Shown here piece after piece: positions 27,125-36,265 of a stretch of 64,000 nucleotides of DNA (positions are counted from its first letter, which is position 1; every line of letters begins with the position of its first letter). Under the pieces are notes generated by a model. That model did not search any database. It was not told where the DNA came from and saw only the letters and a list, made by a program, of their open reading frames with translations. Source of the DNA: Allorhizobium paknamense (lineage in GTDB: Bacteria; Pseudomonadota; Alphaproteobacteria; Rhizobiales; Rhizobiaceae); assembly GCF_030815125.1 (NCBI RefSeq), contig NZ_JAUSWH010000009.1, positions 1 through 64,000 on the forward strand, in the 5' to 3' direction. The position numbers were made by a program, and so were the translations under genes.

Positions 27125-28003
27125 TCAACCTTCATCCTTCACGTTGGATGCAAGGCATATGACCCTGTCCCTGCCAGCATTCTTGGCGGCGTAAAGCGCC
27201 TCATCCGCCTCGACGAGCAAATCCTTCAGCCCCGTGCGCCGCCCCAGACTATGCGCAACGCCGAAGCTTGCAGTGATTCGCCCCTGGTCGAGCGGAGGAA
27301 TTTCAAGGCCCCTCAGCTTCACCCGCAGGCGTTCGGCAATGGCGCTTGCCTGATCCGGGCTCGTTCGCGGCAAGGCGATGCAAAATTCCTCGCCCCCGAT
27401 CCGCGCCGCCATGTCAAAGGGCCGGACATTGGCGGTAATCGTGCGGGCGGTGGCCAGAAGCACCTGATCGCCAACCTCATGGCCGTAATCGTCATTGATC
27501 GATTTGAAATGATCGAGGTCGAAGAGGATGAGGCTTAACAGATCGCCACGCTTCAAGGCGCGCTCGGCATCATGAGCCCCGCCCTCGAACAGCGCGCGCC
27601 GGTTTGCAAGACCGGTCAGCGGGTCGCTATCGGCCAGTTGCCGCAATCGCTTCAAGGAGAGGTCGAGTTCTTCCGTCATGGCGGCAGTGGCTTGCCAGAC
27701 CAGGCCGATTTCATCCCGCGACAGCGCTGGCGGCGGCAGTACGACACCCTCCTGGCGATAGGCATCGATGGCAAGCGCCAGATCCCGCAGCGGACGGATG
27801 AACCACCAGAGCAGTCCCAGGCAGGCCAAAGTGCCGGCAAGGGTTGCGGCCAGAAGCAGCAACAGCATGGTTTCGCCGTCGCTGGTGCCGCCCGACAGGA
27901 TATGCAGGCCCGCCACGATCAATGGCAGATGGATGCAGAGAAAGCTCACCAGTGAAATCTTCAAAATCAACGATGAGCGCACAAAGTCGAAAAGGGCAGA
28001 CAC
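27125..28003 (-). CDS. Membrane-bound diguanylate cyclase (GGDEF domain)
   Basis: 292 aa from a GTG at 28003 with GGAAA 6 bp upstream; a TTG 24 bp further up is possible, and no ATG precedes the first helix. Two membrane helices (about residues 12-35 and 45-70) and a HAMP-like linker lead to a GGDEF domain from about 130. The active site is GGEEF in ARIGGEEFCIALPR. An RPFD sits five residues ahead, the inhibitory c-di-GMP site. DPLTGLANRRALFE and DLDHFKSINDDYGH are intact, so the enzyme should make c-di-GMP and be feedback-controlled. The input signal is unknown. Confidence 0.92.
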   Translation of the reverse strand: MSALFDFVRSSLILKISLVSFLCIHLPLIVAGLHILSGGTSDGETMLLLLLAATLAGTLACLGLLWWFIRPLRDLALAIDAYRQEGVVLPPPALSRDEIGLVWQATAAMTEELDLSLKRLRQLADSDPLTGLANRRALFEGGAHDAERALKRGDLLSLILFDLDHFKSINDDYGHEVGDQVLLATARTITANVRPFDMAARIGGEEFCIALPRTSPDQASAIAERLRVKLRGLEIPPLDQGRITASFGVAHSLGRRTGLKDLLVEADEALYAAKNAGRDRVICLASNVKDEG

Positions 28004-28406
28004 GTATGGTTTCCAAAACAAGATCAAGAACAGTCACGAATTGATGCAAAAGGCCCTCGACAGCCCCCGCACTCCATGTCCCGCTATCCTAAGCCATTGA
28101 AGGATTGATGATATTCAGAACTTTCTCAAATCCGAGGATATCGGAGTGTTTCCGCGTTTGCGGGAAACGATCCAAACTTTTGCTTCACATGACGCCATTA
28201 GATAGCGCCAATTTCCGCATGACAAGGCCAGCGTTTTCTGCAGCATTATCTTCTTCGTCCTCGTTCACTCCGTTCGGATCGTACTGTGATACCCGTGGCT
28301 CTGTGAAAGCATGCCGAACACTCTCCGTCTGGCGCGTCATGCTTGAAAGGCGCGAACCCTTGAAGGATTCGCGCCTTTCAACAATGCGTCGTCAGACCAT
28401 GAGGGC
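28004..28406. other. Gene-free stretch between the cyclase and the lipoprotein gene
   Basis: About 400 bp with no supported ORF. It holds a small hairpin GTTTCCGC/GCGGGAAAC near 28148 that resembles the palindromic elements, and the inverted repeat at 28343. Confidence 0.55.
28343..28381 (-). terminator. Inverted repeat downstream of the lipoprotein gene
   Basis: TTGAAAGGCGCGAA and its exact complement TTCGCGCCTTTCAA are separated by 11 nt, about 25 bp past the lipoprotein stop codon. The stem is strong but not followed by a T-run on the minus strand, so its role as terminator is uncertain. Confidence 0.5.
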
Positions 28407-28658
28407 TTACGGCGTACCTGTCGTTCCACCCGTGGTCCCCGGCGTAGACTGGGTGCCGGTGCCACCGCCCGTACCGGACTGCGGCGTCGGGCTGCTATTG
28501 GTCGAAGACGGCGGCGTTGCCGGGGTGGTGCTGGTGCCGCTGCTGGAACTCGGTGCAGTGGTGCCGGTGCTGCCACCGGATTTACCGCTACTGCTGTCAT
28601 CGCCGCAGGATGCGAGCAATCCCAGAACGGCAACCACGGGAATCATCTTCTTAAGCAT
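28407..28658 (-). CDS. Small Ser/Thr/Gly/Pro-rich lipoprotein
   Basis: 83 aa. The start is the ATG at 28658, preceded by a perfect AGGAGG site 4 bp upstream. A lipoprotein signal peptide ends in the lipobox LLASC (Cys18), after which the mature chain begins GDDSSSGKSGG. The rest is low-complexity Ser/Thr/Gly/Pro with no hydrophobic or catalytic part. Asp at +3 and +4 could affect sorting between membranes. It may act as a flexible spacer or surface polymer. No family is recognised. Confidence 0.75.
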   Translation of the reverse strand: MLKKMIPVVAVLGLLASCGDDSSSGKSGGSTGTTAPSSSSGTSTTPATPPSSTNSSPTPQSGTGGGTGTQSTPGTTGGTTGTP

Positions 28659-29112
28659 CGGTCCTCCTTTAAGCTCCGGCCCTTCCACCGAGGATCGGCA
28701 GAGAGCTGTGCCGGGCTTTTCATCGGCGCTGCATGGCCTGCGAGCCATGTGCCTTGTTTTGTGGGCTGAAGCTAAAACTAACCGGGCATCCAAAACGGTC
28801 CCGTTAGAAACTGTACACCCACGATCTTCTGCAGGACGCCACCTTGCGCGGCGCCTGCCATCCCACAACACCAGTAAAACCGCCAAATGGCGCGGTTTTC
28901 AGGTGTAAACGCGGCCCCACCGGGGCGATTCAACGGCATGCTCGGTGCAAATAAGTCGCAAAAAGACACATTGTTCCAAAAAACATGTCCATATGCGCCA
29001 TAAACGCACCCCCTTCCTCGCATTGTGCAGGTGCGAAAGGAATGATAATTTGCCGGGCTGGAGTACATCCGGCGAACCCAGGCTCACCGGATGTGCTGCA
29101 ACCGTTTATTGG
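28659..29112. other. Gene-free stretch upstream of the lipoprotein gene
   Basis: About 450 bp without a supported ORF. It contains the hairpin AAAACCGCC/GGCGCGGTTTT near 28878-28901 and a partial family G palindrome (ACATCCGGCGAACCC to CACCGGATGT) at about 29064-29094. The lipoprotein promoter should lie here, but no clear boxes are seen. Confidence 0.5.
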
Positions 29113-29164
29113 CACGCATTTACGGATGGGAAACCGCGAGGACACTTTTCCTCGAAATGCTTTA
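29113..29164. repeat. Family A-like element, copy 6
   Basis: CACGCATTTACGGATGGGAA, ACCGCGAGGACACTTTTCCT and CGAAATGCTTTA have the family A layout with changes. Its right TA is shared with the A-prime copy that follows. Confidence 0.6.
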
Positions 29165-29215
29165 GGGTGTGTCGCGCAAAAGTGTGCAGCGGTTTTGCGA
29201 TAACGAGATGCGTTA
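29163..29215. repeat. Family A-prime element, copy 2
   Basis: GTGTCGCGCAAAAGTGTGCA and GCGGTTTTGCGATAACGAGA are the inverse of the element at 24976-25041. It shares TAs with family A on the left and family C on the right. Confidence 0.72.
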
Positions 29216-29317
29216 GAGCGCTTTTCGATCCGATTGAATCAGATCGGCGCTCTAACCTTTTATTTTTGAAGCATAATTTTATCGATCCTCGTTTCACTCC
29301 GGTCGAATTATGCTCTA
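29214..29317. repeat. Family C element, copy 2
   Basis: TAGAGCGCTTTTCGATCCGA then TTGAATCAGATCGGCGCTCTA, an A/T-rich spacer, and AAGCATAATTTT with GAATTATGCTCTA at the far end. It has the same orientation as 31021-31124 and is inverted relative to 13753-13860. Confidence 0.82.
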
Positions 29318-29328
29318 AATCAAGAAGG

Positions 29329-29370
29329 TAAAGCACGTTGCATGAGGCTGATCAGCCGCAACGGGCTTTA
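29329..29370. repeat. Family E palindrome, copy 2
   Basis: TAAAGCACGTTGC and GCAACGGGCTTTA surround ATGAGGCTGATCAGCC, the inverted loop of the copy at 24936. It ends 15 bp before the acyl-CoA synthetase start, so it forms part of that gene's 5' leader. Confidence 0.75.
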
Positions 29371-29384
29371 GAAGAGGCCTCCGC

Positions 29385-31040
29385 ATGTTTCTGCCCCCCG
29401 GCGCTTCGTCCTACGCCACGCTCTGCGAGAGCTTTTCCTGGGATATTCCCTCCGATTTCAACATGGGCCGGTCGGTGGCCGATGCATGGGCGCGGCATGA
29501 GCCGGATCGCGTCTGTCTCAAGCATTTCTCACCCGATGGCAGGCATTGCAGCCTGACCTATGGCGAGTTGACCCGGGCTTCGAATGCGCTTGCCCATTCG
29601 CTCTCCAGGCTTGGCATCACCGCAGGTCAGCGTGTGGCCCTGCTGCTGCCGCAGGGGTTTGAGACGGCGATTGCCCATGTCGCCCTCTACAAGATGGGCG
29701 TCATTGCCTTGCCGCTGGCGCTGCTCTTCGGCATGGAGGCGCTGGAATACCGGCTGGCGGCGGCGGAAGCCTCGGCCATCATCACCAACGCCTTCGGCTT
29801 GCAGCGGCTTTCAGGCATTCGCGGCAGGCTGCCAGCGCTGGCCCATGTCGTCAGCACGGATGGCGCCGAGGATGACACCCTCTCCTTTCAGCGACTCGTG
29901 CAGGAGGGCGATCCGGCCTTCCCGGGCATTGAAACGGGGCCGGACGATCCGGCGCTGATGATTTTCACCTCCGGCACCACCGGTGCGCCGAAGGGGGCGC
30001 TGCATGGGCACCGGGTGCTGGCCGGGCATATTCCCGGCTTTCAACTGGCCCATGGCGGCGCACCGCAAGCCGGTGACTGTATCTGGACACCCTCCGACTG
30101 GGCCTGGGCCGGTGGCTTGCTGAACGTGCTGATGCCAGCGCTGCTGCTTGGCATTCCGGTCGTCTCCTCGCCCGGGCAGAAGTTTGATGCCGCGACCGCC
30201 TATCGCATTCTGGAAGAGATGCAGGTACGCAATGCCTTCATCCCCCCCACCGCGCTCAGGCTGATGAAAAGCGTGGAACGCCCGCTGGAGCGCTACCGGC
30301 TCTGCCTGCGCTCCATCACCTCGGCGGGCGAAGCCCTGGGCCGCGAGACCTATGAATGGGTCAAGGCAACCCTTGGCCTTACGCCCAATGAATTCTATGG
30401 CCAGACGGAATGCAATTTCGTGCTCTCCTCGGCAGCCGAGCTTGGCGTCAGCAAGGCGGGCGCCATCGGCAAGCCCGTGCCGGGGCACCGCGTCGCCGTC
30501 ATCAATGACAAGGGCGAGGAAGTGCCGCCCGGAGAGACGGGGCAGATTGCCATTGCCCGGCCAGACCCGGTGATGTTTCTCGGATATTGGCGCGACGAAG
30601 AGGCCACCCGGCGAAAATTCATTGGCGGCTGGCTGCTGACCGGCGATCTCGGCCGCGCCGACCGCCAAGGCTATATCGAATTCTTCGGCCGGGATGACGA
30701 CGTCATCACCTCCTCCGGCTACCGCATCGGCCCGACGGAAATCGAGGATTGCCTGGGCGGCCATCCCGCCGTGAAGCTGGCGGCGGTCATCGGCAAGCCG
30801 GACCCGCTTCGCACCGAGATCGTCAAGGCCTTCGTCATCCTGCGGGAGGGCTATCAGCCCGACCAGACGCTCGCCCTCCAGCTTTCGGACTGGGTGAAGA
30901 ACCGGCTGTCCATGCACGAATATCCGCGCGAGGTGGAATTCATCGACGAAATTCCCCTCACCACCAGCGGCAAGGTCATCCGCCGGCTGCTCCGGGACCG
31001 CCAATCTCAAGGTTTATGTTTAGAGCGCTTTTCGATCTGA
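29385..31040 (+). CDS. AMP-dependent acyl-CoA synthetase
   Basis: 551 aa. It activates a carboxylic acid as acyl-AMP and then acyl-CoA. The AMP-binding loop is MIFTSGTTGAPKGALHGH (about residue 191), followed by SAGEALGRETYEW, YGQTECNF and LLTGDLGRAD. The catalytic Lys of the C-terminal domain is in TTSGKVIRRLLR (about 529). The sequence resembles the short/medium-chain group, but the substrate is not known. The last six or so residues (LERFSI) and the TGA stop come from a family C element that begins at 31021, so the natural C-terminus has been replaced. AGAGG precedes the start. Confidence 0.9.
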   Translation: MFLPPGASSYATLCESFSWDIPSDFNMGRSVADAWARHEPDRVCLKHFSPDGRHCSLTYGELTRASNALAHSLSRLGITAGQRVALLLPQGFETAIAHVALYKMGVIALPLALLFGMEALEYRLAAAEASAIITNAFGLQRLSGIRGRLPALAHVVSTDGAEDDTLSFQRLVQEGDPAFPGIETGPDDPALMIFTSGTTGAPKGALHGHRVLAGHIPGFQLAHGGAPQAGDCIWTPSDWAWAGGLLNVLMPALLLGIPVVSSPGQKFDAATAYRILEEMQVRNAFIPPTALRLMKSVERPLERYRLCLRSITSAGEALGRETYEWVKATLGLTPNEFYGQTECNFVLSSAAELGVSKAGAIGKPVPGHRVAVINDKGEEVPPGETGQIAIARPDPVMFLGYWRDEEATRRKFIGGWLLTGDLGRADRQGYIEFFGRDDDVITSSGYRIGPTEIEDCLGGHPAVKLAAVIGKPDPLRTEIVKAFVILREGYQPDQTLALQLSDWVKNRLSMHEYPREVEFIDEIPLTTSGKVIRRLLRDRQSQGLCLERFSI

Positions 31041-31124
31041 TTGAATCAGATCGGCGCTCTAACATTTTATTTTTGAAGCATAATCTTGTCGATCCTCGTT
31101 TCACTCCGGTCAGATTATGCTCTA
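31021..31124. repeat. Family C element, copy 3
   Basis: TAGAGCGCTTTTCGATCTGA to AGATTATGCTCTA. Its left part supplies the last codons and the stop of the acyl-CoA synthetase. Its right end, read on the minus strand, is TAGAGC, whose TAG is the stop codon of the CelD-like gene. It therefore fills the whole space between two convergent genes. Confidence 0.85.
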
Positions 31125-32399
31125 ACCACTGCGTGAAAATTTGCTCATCACCTTGTCGCGCAGAATCCGGGCCAGATTGCGGGTATTGCGGTAAAGATGC
31201 AATTTCACCGAGGCTTGGCGCACCTCCCGGTCGGCATTTGGCCTGAGGCCGATCACCAGCGTCCCCATATCCTCGCGCTCCTGCCAGAAGCGGCTCATGA
31301 TCGGGTGGTCCGGCACGGCACAGCTATCGGTGCGCAGAATGTTGGCGTCATCCAGATGCCAGCGGGTCAGTTCCGCCACGAGAAGCTTGCCGGGAGAATA
31401 GCGTGCAAGGCTCTCGTCATAGGCCGTCTTCCACGTATAGGCTTCCGCGCCCATCAGGAAGACCACCATGGAGGCAATGGTGCGTCCATCGAGGTGGAGG
31501 GAATGAATACGCACCGCGTCGCGCTCGGCCAGATTGGTGATTGCCTCGCGGGCAAAAGCGGCGCGCAGCCGGTCGCTGATCAGGGCGCTGCGCTTGCGGC
31601 CTTTCCAGCCGCTCGCCTCCAGCGCCAGGAAATCCTCCATGCCGAGCCGCACCTCTTCCGGCTGGCGGGCAACGTGATAGCCCAGAGGCCCAAGCTTCTC
31701 CAACTGCCGGTATTGCCGGCGCATTTCCCGCACATGCGCCTTGGAAATCGAGGCCGCCAGATAGGTATCGCCTTCCTCCAGGCTTTCCAGCATGGGGCGC
31801 TGCTGCCGGTTGGTAACCAGAACCGGCAGATCGCGGCTGATGACGAGCGCCTTGATCAGCCGGGCCACGGGGCCGTTCAGGCGCAGATCCGGCAGCACCA
31901 GCACCGGCGGCAGGGCGGCTTCGGGCGCCGCCAAGCCGTTCAGCAGGTTATCGATCGTCTCGGCTGCATCCTCGGCATCCACCAGCGGCGTGCCCAGCGG
32001 TCCGAACGGGTTGGACCAGGCGCGGATAATGGACGGGCCAACCGCAAAGCCCGGCTTTTCCACTGAAAACGGCAGGAGCAGGCGGATACGGCTGCGATTG
32101 TCGCCATCGTCGCGGATCAGCGCCATGCGCACCTGCCGCTCTTCCAGACGCGGAATGGCAGGCGCCAGAAAGCGCGCGGAAAAGAAGACGTTCGGCTCCA
32201 GCGCCCGGTTGGTCAGGAAATCCATTTCCCGCTCGAGATCGTAGCTTGCCTGCCGCGGATAAAGCCAGAGATGCCGCCCGGGACGGCCCACGGCAATCTG
32301 GATATCGGCCGCCGGACGGTCAGGACCCACGGCGTCTCCCAGGGCAGCCACCCTGCCTGCCTGCCGGTCCGGAAAACTGACGTTCTCGCTTTGGCTCAT
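31122..32399 (-). CDS. CelD/BcsL-like GNAT acyltransferase
   Basis: 425 aa, cytoplasmic. It matches the Acetyltransf_6 (CelD) family linked to cellulose and other exopolysaccharides. HVREMRRQYRQLEKLGPLGY then FLALEASGWKGRKRSAL is the signature, followed by the acetyl-CoA fold with MVVFLMGAEAYTWKTAYDESLARYSPGKLL in parts. It is one base downstream of a flippase gene on the same strand, so the pair is probably one transcript serving a surface polysaccharide. The polymer is unknown. The TAG stop is the end of a family C element. Confidence 0.85.
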   Translation of the reverse strand: MSQSENVSFPDRQAGRVAALGDAVGPDRPAADIQIAVGRPGRHLWLYPRQASYDLEREMDFLTNRALEPNVFFSARFLAPAIPRLEERQVRMALIRDDGDNRSRIRLLLPFSVEKPGFAVGPSIIRAWSNPFGPLGTPLVDAEDAAETIDNLLNGLAAPEAALPPVLVLPDLRLNGPVARLIKALVISRDLPVLVTNRQQRPMLESLEEGDTYLAASISKAHVREMRRQYRQLEKLGPLGYHVARQPEEVRLGMEDFLALEASGWKGRKRSALISDRLRAAFAREAITNLAERDAVRIHSLHLDGRTIASMVVFLMGAEAYTWKTAYDESLARYSPGKLLVAELTRWHLDDANILRTDSCAVPDHPIMSRFWQEREDMGTLVIGLRPNADREVRQASVKLHLYRNTRNLARILRDKVMSKFSRSG

Positions 32400-32400
32400 C

Positions 32401-33813
32401 TCAGGCCATCCTGCTCTGGTTGAGACGGGTCAGGGGATCGGCAAAGGCAAACAGCACGATGCCAAGGGTTTTTCTCACGGCGACATGCAGCAGCACCGCC
32501 TCCACCAGAAGCGCCCCTGCCGCCGCCGACGCCGCCCCCATCAGACCGAAATGCGGAATGAGCGTGACGTTCAGCGTGATATTGGCCGAAAGGGCGATGA
32601 CATACAACAGCATGCACAGCTTCTGCCGCCCGGTCATCATCAGCAGCACCTCGCCCGGCCCGACCAGCGCCTTGAACAAGGCGCCGAGAAACAGCACCGC
32701 CATCAGCGGATAGCCCGCCGTGAAATTCGGCCCGAACAGCGACAGCAGCACCTCCCCCGCCGCCAGCACCAGAAGCCCGATGGCAAGCGAGGGCCAGAAA
32801 CACCAGCGCACCGTCTTTCCCGCAAAAGCGGCAACCGGTTTCAGATCCGCCTCGTTCATCAATGCCGAAAAGCGCGGGCCTGCCGCTGCCTTGACCGCGA
32901 AATAGACGAATTGCACCAGCGCCATGGTCTTGGCCGCCGCAAAATAGATCGCCACCTGATCCGGCGGCAGATAAAGCCCCACCACCATCACGTCGGAATT
33001 GGTGAGCAGGAAGAGAAAACCTTCGATGAAGAAGATCGGCACCGCCACCTGAAACCAGGTGCGGAAATCGATGCGGCGTGGCCCCTTGGAAAACTTGCGC
33101 CCAAGCCGCCAGGTGATGGCGATGAACTGGCTGACGGACGTGACATAGGTGGCCGCAAGCGCCGCCTGCATGGCGGTGGTGGCCGTATGCGGCGCGCCGA
33201 GCGCCACGGCCGCCAGCATGAAGACGAGAATGAGGATGGGGCGAATGATGTAAGTGGGGCTGAGAGCCGCCACCGGCCAGCTATTGGCCCGCGCCGTCCC
33301 GTCCAGCACATCGCCGAGCGCGATCATCGGCAGGGCAAACAGGCCGAGAAACAGCGGCAGCAGATAATAGGCCTCGATATGGCTGCCGAAAACATGGAGC
33401 AGACCCAACCCCACCACAGCCAGCAGGCTGGCAAGCCCCATGGCGAACAGGCGGATGCTCAGCGTCAGGCCGCGAATGGCATCGATCTCCTCCCGCGCGT
33501 GATATTGCGGCAGGAACCGGATGACGGTGGAATGAAAGCCAAGGCAGGAGAGATTGCCGAACAACACCACCAGCACCCAGACGAAAACAAAGATGCCGTA
33601 TTCGAAATCGCCCATCAGCCGCGCCTGAACGATCTGCGAGAAAAAAGCGATGCCTGCGCTCACCACGCGGATGATGAAAGCCGTCAGCGCCATGCGCTGG
33701 GCGCGGGCCACGTCGTCACCGGCAAGAAGCATGGAAACGAGGCGTCCGAACGGGCCTTTCAGGCCGGGCGGCAGCAACTTTTCCGCTGACTGGACAACCG
33801 CCATGATGGACAC
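32401..33813 (-). CDS. Polysaccharide biosynthesis flippase (Wzx/MATE-like)
   Basis: 470 aa with 12-14 predicted helices. The order of segments (GIAFFSQIVQARLMGDFEYGIFVFVW at about residue 55, in part; ALGDVLDGTARANSWP; TNSDVMVVGLYLPPDQVAIYFAAAKT) is that of polysaccharide exporters of the PST/oligosaccharide-flippase family, which turn lipid-linked sugars to the periplasmic side. It is followed after one base by the CelD-like gene. No glycosyltransferases are adjacent, so this pair is an isolated part of some pathway encoded elsewhere. Confidence 0.87.
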   Translation of the reverse strand: MSIMAVVQSAEKLLPPGLKGPFGRLVSMLLAGDDVARAQRMALTAFIIRVVSAGIAFFSQIVQARLMGDFEYGIFVFVWVLVVLFGNLSCLGFHSTVIRFLPQYHAREEIDAIRGLTLSIRLFAMGLASLLAVVGLGLLHVFGSHIEAYYLLPLFLGLFALPMIALGDVLDGTARANSWPVAALSPTYIIRPILILVFMLAAVALGAPHTATTAMQAALAATYVTSVSQFIAITWRLGRKFSKGPRRIDFRTWFQVAVPIFFIEGFLFLLTNSDVMVVGLYLPPDQVAIYFAAAKTMALVQFVYFAVKAAAGPRFSALMNEADLKPVAAFAGKTVRWCFWPSLAIGLLVLAAGEVLLSLFGPNFTAGYPLMAVLFLGALFKALVGPGEVLLMMTGRQKLCMLLYVIALSANITLNVTLIPHFGLMGAASAAAGALLVEAVLLHVAVRKTLGIVLFAFADPLTRLNQSRMA

Positions 33814-33896
33814 GCAATTTCACCGGATGATTTCAAGGATCAACGGCCAGTCTTGCCACCATAGGGTTAACAAAAGCTGATTATATAAGCCTCTTA

Positions 33897-34020
33897 TACC
33901 AAGGCTCGAAGATGCTAACGCATCCTCGCCTTGAAGGGATTTCGAATATCTCAAATGCATCAGGGGCTTGAGATATTCGAAAATGGAATACGAACTGCCA
34001 TCTTCGATGACTCTTCGTAT
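33897..34020. repeat. Family B triple-hairpin element, copy 2
   Basis: TACCAAGGCTCGAAGATGCT to CTCTTCGTAT. The first two hairpins are as in the 6221 copy. The third reads ACGAACTGCCATCTTCGATG as in the 50900 copy. It separates the flippase gene's 5' side from the end of tlpA. Confidence 0.83.
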
Positions 34021-34077
34021 CAAGGCTCCGTTTCGTCCCGTCGTCCAACATCACCCGGAAAAGGACCGGTGATGGCT

Positions 34078-34740
34078 TCAAAGCGCCGTCAGCCGGTCGA
34101 TCAAGGCCTTGGCATCGTTACTGTCCCAGGCTGCCGGTCCGTTCATGGAACCGATGAGGCAGCCCTTGCGGTCGAGGATCAGCGTGACCGGCAGGCCGAA
34201 GGCCAGGCCCTGTTTTTTCAGGGCGTTGAAGACACCCATGGAACTGTCACGGTAGAACCCCAGATGGTCGATGCCGTTATCGGCCAGGAAGGCTTTCGGC
34301 TTTTCATCGCCGCCGCTGTCGATGTTGATGGCAACGATGCCGAAGGCGTCATTGCCCTTGGCGGCCTGCAGGCGGTTGAGCGCCGGCATTTCTTCCCGGC
34401 AGGGCACGCACCAGGTGGCCCAGAGATTGACCAGCAGGATCCGGCCTTTCAGATCATCGAGACCGCGATCGGCGCCAGCGGCGTCCTTGAAGGCAAGGCC
34501 GGTGATGGGGCGTGGCGGATTGGCGGCCACCAGCGCGGCAATCTCGCCCTTCGCCAGCGGCTGCAGCGCATCCGCCATGACCTTCGCCGCCTCGCAGCCT
34601 TTTGCGGCGGCGGTTTCTGCGCCATTGCCAGACCCCGTCTCCTTCACGTATACCGCAACCGCGCCGGCGATGAGGCCGGCGATCGCCGCAATCGCAATCA
34701 GCTTGACGGAAGGAAGTCCGGCGGGTCTTTTTTTCGTCAT
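34078..34740 (-). CDS. tlpA: TlpA/ResA-type thiol:disulfide oxidoreductase
   Basis: 220 aa. An N-terminal membrane anchor (about residues 12-32, [19 protein letters not shown]) holds a periplasmic thioredoxin domain with the redox pair Cys111-Val-Pro-Cys114 in [37 protein letters not shown] contains the cis-Pro. It should keep periplasmic thiols reduced, for example in cytochrome c or oxidase maturation. The ATG at 34740 is only 24 bp from the divergent argH start, an arrangement conserved in rhizobia. Confidence 0.9.
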   Translation of the reverse strand: MTKKRPAGLPSVKLIAIAAIAGLIAGAVAVYVKETGSGNGAETAAAKGCEAAKVMADALQPLAKGEIAALVAANPPRPITGLAFKDAAGADRGLDDLKGRILLVNLWATWCVPCREEMPALNRLQAAKGNDAFGIVAINIDSGGDEKPKAFLADNGIDHLGFYRDSSMGVFNALKKQGLAFGLPVTLILDRKGCLIGSMNGPAAWDSNDAKALIDRLTAL

Positions 34741-34764
34741 CGACGTCTCCAGGAACCTATCTCC

Positions 34765-36168
34765 ATGGCCGAGGGCAATCAGGACACACAATCCTCCAAC
34801 CAGATGTGGGGCGGTCGCTTCGCCTCCGGCCCGGCGGCCATTATGGAGGAGATAAACGCCTCCATCGGTTTCGACAAGAAGCTCTATGCCCAGGATATTC
34901 GCGGTTCCATTGCCCATGCCACCATGCTGGCCAAGCAAGGCATTATTTCCGCCGAAGACAAAGACAAGATCGTTCACGGGCTGAACACGATCCGGGGAGA
35001 GATCGAAAGCGGCCAGTTCCAGTTTTCCCGCAAGCTGGAAGACATTCACATGAATATCGAGGCGCGGCTGGCCGAGTTGATCGGCCCTGCCGCAGGCCGC
35101 CTGCACACCGCCCGCTCCCGCAATGACCAGGTGGCGCTGGATTTCCGACTCTGGGTCAAGGAAGAGCTGCAAAAGACCGACAGCCTGCTGTCCGACCTGA
35201 TCAAGGCTTTCCTCGACCGCGCCGAAGAACATGCCGACACCGTCATGCCGGGCTTTACCCATCTGCAGACCGCCCAGCCGGTAACCTTCGGCCATCACTG
35301 CATGGCCTATGTGGAAATGTTTGGCCGTGACCGCCAGCGTGTGCGCCACGCCATCGAGCATCTGGATGAATGCCCCATCGGTTCGGCGGCCTTGGCCGGC
35401 ACCGGCTATGCCATCGACCGCCACATGACGGCGCAGGCGCTCGGCTTCCGGGAACCCACCCGCAATTCCATCGATACCGTGTCCGACCGCGATTTCGCGC
35501 TGGAATTCCTGTCCATCGCCGCCATTGCCGCCACGCATCTGTCGCGGCTGGCGGAAGAAATCGTCATCTGGTCCACGCCGCAATTCGGCTTCATCCGCCT
35601 GTCGGATGCCTTCTCTACAGGCTCCTCGATCATGCCGCAGAAGAAGAACCCAGACGCCGCCGAACTGGTGCGCGCCAAGACGGGCCGCATCAACGGCTCG
35701 CTGATTGCGCTGCTGACCGTGATGAAGGGCCTGCCGCTTGCCTATTCCAAGGACATGCAGGAAGACAAGGAACAGGTCTTCGACGCCGCCGAAAGCCTGG
35801 AACTGGCGCTGGCCGCCATGACCGGCATGATCCGCGACCTCACCGTGCGCGCCGACCGCATGAAGGCGGCCGCCGGGTCCGGCTTCTCCACTGCCACCGA
35901 TCTCGCCGACTGGCTGGTGCGCGAGGCAGGCCTTCCCTTCCGCGATGCCCATCACGTGACGGGCCGGGCCGTGGCGCTGGCCGAGCAGAAGGGCTGCGAT
36001 CTCTCCGAGCTTTCGCTGGAGGATTTGCAGGCGATCCATGCCAGCATCACCGCCGACATCTATAATGTGCTGACGGTGGAGGCCTCGGTCGCCAGCCGCA
36101 AGAGCTATGGCGGCACCGCACCTGCCGAAGTGCGCCGCCAGATTGCCTGGTGGCGGGCACGCAACTGA
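34765..36168 (+). CDS. argH: Argininosuccinate lyase
   Basis: 467 aa from the ATG at 34765. It cleaves argininosuccinate to arginine and fumarate. The fumarase-superfamily signature [16 protein letters not shown] (about residue 290) carries the catalytic Ser. [34 protein letters not shown] and the early [21 protein letters not shown] pieces are typical. It is followed by a terminator, then lptM and lysA. argJ of the same pathway is at 10260. Confidence 0.97.
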   Translation: MAEGNQDTQSSNQMWGGRFASGPAAIMEEINASIGFDKKLYAQDIRGSIAHATMLAKQGIISAEDKDKIVHGLNTIRGEIESGQFQFSRKLEDIHMNIEARLAELIGPAAGRLHTARSRNDQVALDFRLWVKEELQKTDSLLSDLIKAFLDRAEEHADTVMPGFTHLQTAQPVTFGHHCMAYVEMFGRDRQRVRHAIEHLDECPIGSAALAGTGYAIDRHMTAQALGFREPTRNSIDTVSDRDFALEFLSIAAIAATHLSRLAEEIVIWSTPQFGFIRLSDAFSTGSSIMPQKKNPDAAELVRAKTGRINGSLIALLTVMKGLPLAYSKDMQEDKEQVFDAAESLELALAAMTGMIRDLTVRADRMKAAAGSGFSTATDLADWLVREAGLPFRDAHHVTGRAVALAEQKGCDLSELSLEDLQAIHASITADIYNVLTVEASVASRKSYGGTAPAEVRRQIAWWRARN

Positions 36169-36193
36169 TCAGGCCGGTGAATTGACCGATCAA

Positions 36194-36224
36194 AAAAATC
36201 GGGGTGCACAAGGCCCCGGTTTTT
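36194..36224 (+). terminator. Terminator after argH
   Basis: An A-run joined to ATCGGGG pairs with CCCCGGTTTTT, a stem of about 11 bp with a 9-nt loop and five T residues, 25 bp past the argH stop. It is upstream of lptM, so lptM-lysA should have their own promoter or rely on readthrough. Confidence 0.75.
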
Positions 36225-36265
36225 CTGTAGATGCTGTACTTGATATTGATGCCGGACAGGATGCC

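Noticed and set aside
28105-28908. 267-codon plus-strand frame between the cyclase and the acyl-CoA synthetase
   Set aside because: It runs antisense over the lipoprotein gene, which has a signal peptide, lipobox and perfect ribosome binding site. The product has a PVVPP-type composition with no known domain, and no ribosome binding site is seen.
32485-33789. 434-codon frame opposite the flippase gene
   Set aside because: The product is almost entirely Gln, His, Arg, Glu and Asp, as expected from the antisense of a membrane protein gene.
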